10,607 bases of DNA, taken from assembly GCA_027311485.1 (NCBI GenBank), contig DAICYU010000087.1, positions 1-10,607 of the forward strand. Direction: 5' to 3'. Of the stretch, positions 1 to 5,675 are shown one piece after another. The translations under genes and the position numbers were made by a program. Position 1 is the first letter of the stretch, and each line of letters opens with the position of its first letter. Source of the stretch: Acetobacteraceae bacterium (GTDB lineage: Bacteria > Pseudomonadota > Alphaproteobacteria > Acetobacterales > Acetobacteraceae). The notes beneath the pieces were generated by a model. The model did not search any database. It saw nothing but the letters and a program-made list of their open reading frames with translations, and had not been told where the DNA came from.

Positions 1-2
1 GC

Positions 3-137
3 AGGGTGGTGCTGCCGGCGGGCCTGAAGCCCGGCGCCAATGTTCGCCCCGCGGGCGAGGATATTCCGATTGGCACGGCCGCGCTCGGAAAAGGCCGGCG
101 GCTGCGGCCGCAGGATGTCGCGCTGGCGGCGGCGGTG
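3..137 (+). pseudogene. MoeA-like C-terminal segment joined in frame to HpnB
   Basis: The open frame entering from the left edge reads ...VVLPAGLKPGANVRPAGEDI, followed by an LGKGRRLRPQDVALAAA stretch. The G-x-NVR-x-x-GEDI motif, then G...L..G..L.P.D..L.AA, is a hallmark of MoeA, the molybdopterin molybdenumtransferase that inserts molybdate into molybdopterin. I do not know it from HpnB glycosyltransferases. After DVALAAAV the frame continues as typical HpnB sequence without interruption. The changeover falls in the GC-rich word at 114-137, which could encode both the MoeA DVALAAA-G and the HpnB DVALAAAVKKGG segments. Only this piece of MoeA is visible, with no catalytic MoeA domain in the window. 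It may be a real fusion or an assembly chimera. The family call rests on motif memory, not on a search. Confidence 0.6.
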
Positions 138-554
138 AAAAAGGGTGGACGGATCTGGCTGGGGCATTCGGTGCTGGCGCGCTCGGTGCGGCCCTACCCG
201 TCGGTGGGCGATATCTGGCGCATGATCACCCGCACTGCGTTCGTGCAACTCCGTTATTCCGTGGCGTTGCTGGGCGCGACGACCGTCGGCATGGCCCTGG
301 TCTGGCTGGTGCCGCCTGCGGCAGCGCTGTTCGGGCACGGCCTGGCCTTCTGGTGTGGGCTGGCGGCCTGGGCGATGGCGTCCGCATCCTACCTGCCGAC
401 GCTGCGCCGCTTCGGCAGGTCGGTTCTGTGGGCACCGTTTCTGCCGCTGATCGCGGCTTTCTACATGGCCGCGACAATCGGTTCCGCCGTGAATCACCTC
501 CGCGGACGCGGGGTCGCCTGGAAAGGTCGAGCGTATCAGGGAACCGCGGGGTGA
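114..554 (+). CDS. hpnB: HpnB hopanoid-associated glycosyltransferase, C-terminal part
   Basis: C-terminal portion of a family 2-type glycosyltransferase encoded with hopanoid genes; its exact substrate in the pathway is not established. Visible hallmarks are DVALAAAVKKGGRIWLGH (end of the catalytic domain), then S-VRPYPSVGDIWRM, RTAFVQLRYS, hydrophobic membrane segments around VALLGATTVGMALVWLVPP and HGLAFWCGLAAWAM, and the terminal RGRGVAWKGRAYQ typical of HpnB. The nucleotide-sugar-binding half that should precede DVALA is absent and is replaced by a MoeA-like segment, so no proper HpnB start is visible. The frame stays open to the left edge from a possible GTG at position 6. The TGA stop at 552-554 overlaps the GTG start of hpnC, so the two are probably translationally coupled. 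If the junction is real, this HpnB should be inactive. Confidence 0.8.
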   Translation, partial: DVALAAAVKKGGRIWLGHSVLARSVRPYPSVGDIWRMITRTAFVQLRYSVALLGATTVGMALVWLVPPAAALFGHGLAFWCGLAAWAMASASYLPTLRRFGRSVLWAPFLPLIAAFYMAATIGSAVNHLRGRGVAWKGRAYQGTAG

Positions 555-1384
555 ACGAACAGAACGTCGAGACTTGGTCGGGCAAGGGACGCCAGGACGA
601 GAACTTTCCCGTCGGCTCCCACCTGATCGCACCGCAATTCCGCGAACCGATTCACCGTTACTACGCGTTTGCGCGCAACGCGGACGATATCGCTGATTCC
701 CCCGACCTGCCGCCCGACGACAAGATCGCGCGGTTGAACATCATGGAGGACGTCCTGCTGGGCCGGCGTGATTCAGGCTCCCCCAGCGCGATGGGGCTGC
801 GGGAGAGCCTGGCCCGAACCCGCGTTGATTCGCGTCATGCGACCGATCTACTGGTCGCGTTCCGGCAGGATGCGACGAAGCATCGCTACGCGACCATCGA
901 TGAGCTGTACAGCTACTGCCATTACTCGGCCAATCCGGTCGGGCGCTACGTACTCGACGTGCACGGTGAATCGCACGAATGCTACTCACCGTCCGACGCG
1001 CTGTGTACTGCGCTGCAGGTGCTGAATCATTTGCAGGACTGCGCCAAGGACCTGGCGCAGCTCGACCGCTGCTATTTGCCGCAGACGTTGCTGGATCATT
1101 TCGGCGTGCAGGTTTCCGACCTGACGCGGCCGGCGGAAACGCCCGGGCTGCGGCGCGTCTTCGTCACGCTGTTGGACCGGGTGGACCGCATGAACCAAGC
1201 TGCCAGCGCATTGCCGGAAGTCGTCAGGAACCGGCGCCTGCGCGTGGAAACGGCGGTGATCCACGGCCTCGCCAGGCGGCTGGCGCGCCGGCTGGCGCAC
1301 AATGATCCGCTCGCTGGCCGGGTCCGGCTGTACAAGTCCGATGCGGTGTTCAGTGTCCTGGGCGCCCTGCAGTGGCTGGTATGA
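551..1384 (+). CDS. hpnC: HpnC, hydroxysqualene-forming prenyltransferase of squalene synthesis
   Basis: Trans-isoprenyl diphosphate synthase-like protein of 277 residues, a usual length for HpnC. In the HpnCDE route, HpnD makes presqualene diphosphate from two farnesyl diphosphates, HpnC converts it to hydroxysqualene, and HpnE reduces that to squalene. The sequence has the N-terminal SGKGRQDENFPVGS block (residues 10-23), the first Asp-rich motif YAFARNADDIAD (D45, D46, D49) and the second as NHLQDCAKD (D163, D167). The start is taken as GTG 551 because it overlaps the hpnB stop by four bases and leaves the conserved N terminus intact. No in-frame ATG gives a better fit. The frame stays open upstream to 353 but encodes only a shadow of hpnB. 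The stop overlaps hpnD as ATGA. Confidence 0.95.
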   Translation: MNEQNVETWSGKGRQDENFPVGSHLIAPQFREPIHRYYAFARNADDIADSPDLPPDDKIARLNIMEDVLLGRRDSGSPSAMGLRESLARTRVDSRHATDLLVAFRQDATKHRYATIDELYSYCHYSANPVGRYVLDVHGESHECYSPSDALCTALQVLNHLQDCAKDLAQLDRCYLPQTLLDHFGVQVSDLTRPAETPGLRRVFVTLLDRVDRMNQAASALPEVVRNRRLRVETAVIHGLARRLARRLAHNDPLAGRVRLYKSDAVFSVLGALQWLV

Positions 1385-2277
1385 GCGTGGCGGCGAGCAC
1401 CCCCAAGGCGACCAGGCCCAAGGCGGTCACCCCGCTGGGGGCGGCGCAGGCCGATCTGGACGCGGTAGAGGCCATCGTCCGGCGGGCGGGCACATCCTTC
1501 TATCATGGCATGCGGGTGCTGCCGCCGGATCGGCGGCACGCGATGTATGCGATCTACGCGTTCTGCCGGATCGTCGACGATATCGCCGATGAGGAGGCGC
1601 CGCTGCCGCAGAAGCGGGCCGCCCTGGCGGAATGGCGGAACCATATCGCAGCGGTTTACCAGGGGCGTGCCGAAGGACCGGTGACCCGGGTGCTGATCGA
1701 GGCGGTGCGGCGCTTCGAGCTTCGCGCCGAAGATTTCATTGCGGTCATTGATGGCATGCAAACCGATGCCGAAACCATCGTGTGCGCGCCCGATATGGCA
1801 ACGCTGGATCTGTACTGTGACCGTGTCGCCTCGGCGGTCGGCCGGCTGTCCGTCCGCGCCTTTGGCGATGCATCCCCGGCCGCCGACCGCGTCGCCTACG
1901 CGCTCGGCCGCGCGCTGCAGCTGACGAATATCCTGCGAGACATACAAGAAGACGCAGAGCGAGGGCGGATTTACCTGCCTTTGGAGTATTTGAAGGATGC
2001 CAATGTAGCCGCCGATCCCGCAACGATCCTGGCGGCGCCGGGGCTTCCGGCGGTGTGCAGGCGACTGGCGGTGCTGGCGCACGATTACTTTCGGCAGGCG
2101 CGCGAATCGATGGATGAGTGCGACCCCGTGGCGATGAAACCGGCCCGGCTGATGGGGGCGACCTATGCGGCGATCCTTTCGGCCCTCGAACGGCGCGGGT
2201 GGGAGCGACCAGGGGATCGGGTCGAGTTGCCGAAGTGGAAGAAATTGTGGCTGGCGTGCCGCTACGGTCTGTTTTAG
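1381..2277 (+). CDS. hpnD: HpnD, presqualene diphosphate synthase
   Basis: Squalene/phytoene synthase family protein of 298 residues that condenses two farnesyl diphosphates to presqualene diphosphate for hopanoid synthesis. Diagnostic segments are SFYHGMRVLP (39-48), the first Mg-binding motif YAFCRIVDDIADE (D66, D67, D70), the LYCDRVASAVGRLS helix (144-157), and the second Asp motif LTNILRDIQEDAERGRIYLP (D187, D191). The C terminus ends in WLACRYGLF. The start is ATG 1381, which overlaps the hpnC stop as ATGA; an in-frame GTG at 1372 would add three residues. It sits directly behind HpnC, its partner in the pathway. The usual next gene, hpnE, does not follow: a terminator hairpin begins inside the stop codon. 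Confidence 0.95.
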   Translation: MSVAASTPKATRPKAVTPLGAAQADLDAVEAIVRRAGTSFYHGMRVLPPDRRHAMYAIYAFCRIVDDIADEEAPLPQKRAALAEWRNHIAAVYQGRAEGPVTRVLIEAVRRFELRAEDFIAVIDGMQTDAETIVCAPDMATLDLYCDRVASAVGRLSVRAFGDASPAADRVAYALGRALQLTNILRDIQEDAERGRIYLPLEYLKDANVAADPATILAAPGLPAVCRRLAVLAHDYFRQARESMDECDPVAMKPARLMGATYAAILSALERRGWERPGDRVELPKWKKLWLACRYGLF

Positions 2278-2307
2278 CGTCCCTGGCACATTCGGGCGCT
2301 TTTTATT
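2276..2307 (+). terminator. Rho-independent terminator of the hpn operon
   Basis: A stem of AGCG plus CCC (2276-2283, with a bulged T at 2280) pairs with GGG plus CGCT (2294-2300) around a 10-base loop. It is followed by a run of T with sequence TTTTATT. The stem begins in the hpnD stop codon. This marks the end of the hopanoid transcript after hpnD. Confidence 0.7.
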
Positions 2308-2310
2308 CAC

Positions 2311-2340
2311 TTGCTTTTACACGTATGCGGGAGGCACAAT
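2311..2340 (+). promoter_or_regulatory. Possible sigma-70-like promoter for the small secreted peptide
   Basis: TTGCTT at 2311-2316 and CACAAT at 2335-2340 are separated by 18 bases, in an AT-richer patch just after the hpn terminator. The -35 match is weak (TTG only), while the -10 box matches four of six positions. It would give a leader of roughly 75 nt before the GTG at 2421. Confidence 0.3.
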
Positions 2341-2345
2341 GATCT

Positions 2346-2378
2346 CAGTCGATTAGGGTAAAAACTTCGCCCCGACTG
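2346..2378 (+). other. Stem-loop in the leader of the small peptide gene
   Basis: CAGTCG (2346-2351) pairs perfectly with CGACTG (2373-2378), and GGG (2356-2358) pairs with CCC (2370-2372), leaving a 4-nt bulge on the left and an A-rich loop. No T-run follows, so it is not a terminator. It lies between the putative promoter and the GTG 2421 start, where it could act in the 5' untranslated region. I cannot match it to a known riboswitch. Confidence 0.35.
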
Positions 2379-2420
2379 TCAGCAACCTTACGCCCTCTCA
2401 TTGTCCCGGAGCCTCCGCTC

Positions 2421-2582
2421 GTGAAGACCTCGTTCATCCGCCTGATTGCCGCCCTGGCGTTCGTTCTGCCGGCTGCGGCGCTGGTCGCATCCCCGGTTAT
2501 GGCGAGCCAGTCCAAGCACCATCATTCGGCCCACAAGACCGCGCACAAGCACAAGAAGTCCGTCACCCCGACTGCCAACTAA
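2421..2582 (+). CDS. Small secreted His/Lys-rich peptide
   Basis: A 53-residue protein starting at GTG 2421, with a GGAG ribosome-binding site at 2408-2411, 9 bases upstream. Residues 1-28 form a classic Sec signal peptide: MKTSFIR, a hydrophobic core of Leu/Ala/Val, then a predicted cleavage after the Ala of PVMA. The predicted mature part is only about 25 residues and consists almost entirely of His, Lys, Ser, Thr and Ala, beginning SQSKHHHSAHKTAHKHKK. The composition recalls acid-shock (Asr-like) periplasmic peptides and metal-binding His-rich peptides, but I cannot assign a family. A periplasmic location is inferred from the signal peptide. It stands alone between two terminators, so it is probably transcribed by itself. 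Confidence 0.75.
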   Translation: MKTSFIRLIAALAFVLPAAALVASPVMASQSKHHHSAHKTAHKHKKSVTPTAN

Positions 2583-2610
2583 AACCCGACCGTCGCAGGC
2601 TGAACAGTCT

Positions 2611-2658
2611 GGCGGCGTAAGTTTTGTTCTAACGAAACAGCAGAACAGGACTGCCGCC
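2611..2658 (+). other. Two nested inverted repeats downstream of the small peptide gene
   Basis: GGCGGC (2611-2616) pairs with GCCGCC (2653-2658), and inside it TGTTCT (2625-2630) pairs with AGAACA (2642-2647). The stems are short, with unpaired spacers between them and no T-run. This may be 3' UTR structure or chance in GC-rich DNA. Confidence 0.25.
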
Positions 2659-2753
2659 GTTATCCAGTCCAGCCTCAGCCGGTCAGGTGACAGGTCTGTT
2701 CCGCACCCGGCCCGGGCAGCAGTGCGCGCCGGGATGTTGTCAGACCCATATAG

Positions 2754-2803
2754 CCGGTCCGGATGCCCGGTGATGCGGGATCCGGACCGGTTTCATATTT
2801 TAT
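2754..2803 (+). terminator. Strong hairpin terminator between convergent genes
   Basis: A perfect 11-bp inverted repeat, CCGGTCCGGAT (2754-2764) and ATCCGGACCGG (2780-2790), has a 15-nt loop that itself can close through CCCG/CGGG. On the + strand it is followed by the T-rich TTTCATATTTTAT, so it best serves the small peptide transcript. It also lies just past the stop of the lipoprotein gene on the other strand and may stop that transcript too, although the run after the hairpin in that direction is poor in U. Confidence 0.75.
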
Positions 2804-2814
2804 AATCGAAATAT

Positions 2815-3450
2815 TTAGTGTGCCGGCTCCGGCTGGCCCGTGCTTCCGTTTCCACCGTTGCCATTACCACTGCTGCCATTGCCCATATTGGCGTTGCCCA
2901 TATTGGCGTTGCCATGGGCAGGGCCCGGATTGGGATTATTCGAAAGTGAATCGCTCGCGGGCGGTGGGTTGTTCATCGCCGGGTTGGCGTCCGAGGCATT
3001 ATTGCCGGCCGAGTTCCCCGTATTCGCATTGGTTCCGGTATTCGTATTGTTCATCGTATCATCGGCGGTCGATGTCGATGGCGGCGCACCTGTCAGGTTC
3101 AGCGCCTGCAAGGTTGGGACATCCAGTTTGCCGTTCGCCGTCAGGTTATGGTCGTGCTGGAACCGCTGGACCGCATGTTCGGTCATCCGTCCCCATACAC
3201 CATCCGTGCTGGCCCGCTTGTAGTAACCAGCCTTCTGTAGCGCAGTCTGCACATCCCGGATGGTCACCTGCGCGACCGGCGCCGTGGGGGGCGCCGCGGG
3301 CGTCGCAAGCCGCGCGGGCGGGGTGGCCATGTTCGTGGACTGGTGCGAACCGCCCATCGAGCATGCCGCCAGGCCCATGGCCGTCAGTCCCGCCAACCCG
3401 AGTCGGGCCACCCCGCCTGCGCCACTTATTTTTCCAAGCCTTTGTCTCAT
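2815..3450 (-). CDS. Lipoprotein with a peptidoglycan-binding domain and Asn/Gly-rich tail
   Basis: A 211-residue predicted lipoprotein. Residues 1-30 are a lipoprotein signal: basic start MRQRLGK, hydrophobic core, and lipobox LAAC with the acylated Cys at 30. After a Pro/Ala/Thr linker, residues about 62-119 match the peptidoglycan-binding domain 1 fold (PF01471-like): VTIRDVQTALQKAGYY, a TDGVWGRMTEHAVQRFQ core and a GKLDVPTLQALNL end. The remaining ~90 residues are low-complexity Asn, Gly, Ser and Pro, including NANMG twice. The start is ATG 3450 because AGGAGG lies five bases upstream; an ATG five codons earlier overlaps that ribosome site and is unlikely. It probably anchors to the outer membrane and touches the cell wall. 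It lies downstream of the Ehr operon on the same strand, 192 bases away, so it is probably a separate unit. Confidence 0.85.
   Translation of the reverse strand: MRQRLGKISGAGGVARLGLAGLTAMGLAACSMGGSHQSTNMATPPARLATPAAPPTAPVAQVTIRDVQTALQKAGYYKRASTDGVWGRMTEHAVQRFQHDHNLTANGKLDVPTLQALNLTGAPPSTSTADDTMNNTNTGTNANTGNSAGNNASDANPAMNNPPPASDSLSNNPNPGPAHGNANMGNANMGNGSSGNGNGGNGSTGQPEPAH
2881..2910. repeat. 15-bp perfect tandem duplication in the lipoprotein gene
   Basis: GCCCATATTGGCGTT occurs twice in direct succession (2881-2895 and 2896-2910) and encodes the repeated NANMG pentapeptide in the low-complexity tail. This is typical of slippage growth in such tails. Confidence 0.85.
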
Positions 3451-3642
3451 GCGATCCTCCTGCAAAGCATAATGCGTAACAGGAAGTCTTCCGGCGCTTC
3501 GCGGTTTGCTGGCGCAACGGATATTGATCCGTGACAGTTGCCGATGCCCCTTCGCGGCGGCAGCCCATCCGCGGTTGACGCCGGTCAGGCGCGCGGGCTT
3601 TTTCGCGACGGCAACCGACCTGTGCGCCGCCGCGGGTTTGCG
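3451..3642. promoter_or_regulatory. Intergenic gap upstream of the lipoprotein gene
   Basis: Read on the - strand, this gap carries the AGGAGG ribosome site (near 3456-3461) of the lipoprotein gene and, just upstream, an AT-richer GCATTATGC patch (near 3467-3475) that could hold a -10 element. A short palindrome ACGGAT/ATCCGT (3517-3522 and 3527-3532) with a 4-nt loop may be an operator or chance. I see no gene and no convincing T-tailed terminator for the operon that ends at 3643. Confidence 0.3.
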
Positions 3643-4185
3643 TCAGCCGCTGCGCGGGGCACCTTGTCCCGCATGCGCTTCCAGCAGGGTGCGCAGCCCG
3701 GTCAGGATCCGGCCGGGCGACGGCGGGCAGCCGCTGATCGTCAGGTCAACCGGCACGCACAGGCCGGTGCCGCCGACCACCGCATAGCTTCCCTTGAACA
3801 CCCCGCCATCGACGGCACAGTCACCCACCGCGACCACCCATTTCGGGTCCGGCGTGGCATCCCAGGCCTGCTCCAGCGCAACGGTCAGGTTGCGGGTCAG
3901 CGGACCGGTGACCAGCAGCACATCCGCCTGCCGCGGGTTGTCAACGAAGCGCAGGCCGAAGCGCTCCAGGTCGTAGAACACGTTGCTCAGGGCGCGCAGT
4001 TCCAGTTCGCAGCCGTTGCAACTGCCGGTGTTGACATGAAGTAGCGCCAGGCTCCGCCCCAGCCTTGCCTGTGCCGCCGCCTCCATCCGCGCGGCCATCA
4101 GCGCCCTGGCTTCGGCATCCGCCGGTTCGGCTGGTTCGGCCTTCAGCCGCGGCCCTTGCAGCCAACGTGGCCGGCGCACGGTCAC
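3643..4185 (-). CDS. hyfI: HyfI/NuoB-like Fe-S subunit of an Ehr complex
   Basis: A 180-residue homologue of the NADH dehydrogenase 20-kDa subunit (NuoB) and the hydrogenase-4 small subunit HyfI. In such complexes it carries the [4Fe-4S] cluster closest to the quinone or active-site pocket. All four cluster ligands are visible: the pair in GSCNGCE (C56, C59), C123 in VGDCA and C153 in GCPPSP. The ~45-residue Ala/Arg-rich N-terminal extension precedes the conserved core. The start is GTG 4185, which overlaps the hyfG stop as GTGA; a later in-frame Met at residue 30 is possible. It is the last gene of the five-gene operon. It should sit on the cytoplasmic side of the membrane with HyfG. The intact cysteines argue that the complex still moves electrons. 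Confidence 0.9.
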   Translation of the reverse strand: MTVRRPRWLQGPRLKAEPAEPADAEARALMAARMEAAAQARLGRSLALLHVNTGSCNGCELELRALSNVFYDLERFGLRFVDNPRQADVLLVTGPLTRNLTVALEQAWDATPDPKWVVAVGDCAVDGGVFKGSYAVVGGTGLCVPVDLTISGCPPSPGRILTGLRTLLEAHAGQGAPRSG

Positions 4186-5675
4186 AGGTCCGGCCCGGAT
4201 GACGGCAGCCCGAAGGAAAGCCGGATCAGCGCCGCATCATCCACCGTCGCGTTCTCCAGCACCCGCTCCGCCAACGGCCACAGGCACCAGCCGGGATCGC
4301 GCGGAAAAATTGCGGCGATCTGCCCGTGATCGAGCTGCAGCCAATGCCATACGTCACCCCGGATCGACTCGGCGCATGCGATGCCCTCTCCACTGACCTG
4401 CGGCAAGGGCAGGCTGATCGGCCCATCCGGCAGGGATTGCAGGGCGCCACCGATCAGGCGGATGCTTTCCTCGATCTCAAATATCCGCAACTGCTGGCGC
4501 GCCGCCGCATCGCCGTCCGGGCGCACCGCGACGCGTGGCGACAGCGCCGCATATCCGGGGACAAAGACCGTCCGCACATCCAGTCCCAGACCGCAGGCTC
4601 GGCCGGCCACGCCGCCCACACCCAGAGTCGCGGCAAGCGCGGTGCCGGCGCGCCCTATGCCGGCCAGGTGCACGAACAGCGCCGCGCCATCTTGCGCCTG
4701 CCGCAGCCAGGACATCTGCATCGAGATATCACCCAGCGCGCGCAGGATGACCTCCGCGCCGTCGTTTGTCAGATCGACCGCCACGCCGCCCGGGACCACG
4801 CCGTCCATCATCAGCCGGTGCCCGAACGCAGTGGCCGCGGCGCGCGCCAGCACCTCCCGCAGTCCGCCGCACCGTATCCGGATCGATTCGGCGCCGGCCA
4901 GCCCGGCGATTTCGGCCAGGTTGTCCAGATGGCCGGCGATCCGCTCGATCTCCGCCATGGTCACGCGCAGCGCGGTGGCGCGCGGCGGGACCTGGACATC
5001 AGCCGCCGCCTCGGTCGCCAGTGCGAAGGCGAGCGAGTGGGCGACGGTCGCGTCGCCGGACAGCCGGGCGGCGAAGCGTGCGGCGGCGCGGGGCGACTTG
5101 CCGCGCATCAGCGCCAGCGCACCCTTATGGCTGTAGCCAAGGCGGCTTTCCGCCTGCCGGATGAACGGTCCGTCCAGTGTCAGCCGCAGCGCCGCAACCT
5201 CCTGCCGTTCGCCCCAGACAGGGCCGAGCTGCAGGAGCATGAGGGAGTCGGATGCGACGTCGGCGGGTTGGGGCGGATCACCCTCGGTCGCCGTCTGCGG
5301 CCGAACGGACAGTGGTGCCACCAGCGGCCATTGGCCATGATCGAGCCAGGGGCGCGGATCGGCGCCTGACGCGGCTTCATGCCCCCACAGATCGTGCACC
5401 ATCCGCTCATACCACGCCGCGCCGGGATAGATGGGCGAAAGGGCAGGGTAGAGGCCATGCTCAACCGGCACCGAAACCGGCACCGCGGCCAGTGCCACCG
5501 GATCGAAATACAGCGCATGCGCCGCATGCGTGTCCGCCCAATGCGCCAGCAGGGTCCAGCCATCGGCAACGCTGGCGCGGGCCAGTGCGCTCCAGTCGTG
5601 CGGCGGCAGGATATGGCGCAGCCAGGGCCGGCAGACGACCGCTTCGGCGGCCTGAAGGATGGAATGGCCGCTCAT
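4182..5675 (-). CDS. hyfG: HyfG/NuoCD-like large subunit lacking Ni-Fe ligands
   Basis: A 497-residue fusion of a NuoC-like domain (WYERMVHDLWG at 88-98, then WLDHGQWPLVAPLSVR) and a NuoD/HyfG-like domain (LQLGPVWGE at 149-156, SRLGYSHKGALALM at 177-190, and an RATALRVTMAEIERIAGHLDN block). Hydrogenase large subunits have R-x-C-G-x-C here; this protein has RLSGDA (204-209), with Ser206 and Ala209 in place of Cys, inside an SGDATVAHSLAF context. The C-terminal D-P-C-x-x-C site reads DPGWCLW (Cys464 out of register) and the end is SFGLPSSGPDL. It therefore cannot bind the Ni-Fe site and belongs with energy-converting-hydrogenase-related (Ehr) proteins. The start is ATG 5675, overlapping the previous stop as ATGA. 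An open frame runs upstream to 5978 but overlaps the preceding gene. Confidence 0.9.
   Translation of the reverse strand: MSGHSILQAAEAVVCRPWLRHILPPHDWSALARASVADGWTLLAHWADTHAAHALYFDPVALAAVPVSVPVEHGLYPALSPIYPGAAWYERMVHDLWGHEAASGADPRPWLDHGQWPLVAPLSVRPQTATEGDPPQPADVASDSLMLLQLGPVWGERQEVAALRLTLDGPFIRQAESRLGYSHKGALALMRGKSPRAAARFAARLSGDATVAHSLAFALATEAAADVQVPPRATALRVTMAEIERIAGHLDNLAEIAGLAGAESIRIRCGGLREVLARAAATAFGHRLMMDGVVPGGVAVDLTNDGAEVILRALGDISMQMSWLRQAQDGAALFVHLAGIGRAGTALAATLGVGGVAGRACGLGLDVRTVFVPGYAALSPRVAVRPDGDAAARQQLRIFEIEESIRLIGGALQSLPDGPISLPLPQVSGEGIACAESIRGDVWHWLQLDHGQIAAIFPRDPGWCLWPLAERVLENATVDDAALIRLSFGLPSSGPDL

Noticed and set aside
353..550. Extension of hpnC upstream to an ATG at 353
   Set aside because: The added 66 residues overlap hpnB in another frame and do not resemble HpnC; GTG 551 gives the normal length and a 4-nt overlap.
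3451..3465. Upstream ATG at 3465 for the lipoprotein gene
   Set aside because: It overlaps the AGGAGG ribosome site that is ideally spaced to ATG 3450.
3540..3642. Possible terminator after hyfI with the AAAAAG tract
   Set aside because: On the - strand the run after the hairpin is A, not T, and the stem is imperfect. No intrinsic terminator could be supported.
4326..5369. Long + strand open frame (347 codons) opposite hyfG
   Set aside because: Its product is rich in Arg, Ala, Gln and His with no domain-like pattern. It mirrors the coding strand of a clear NuoCD homologue, as expected in GC-rich DNA.
4182..5675. Calling the complex a [NiFe] hydrogenase-4
   Set aside because: Both cysteine pairs that bind the Ni-Fe site are absent from the large subunit, so the hydrogenase label does not hold.
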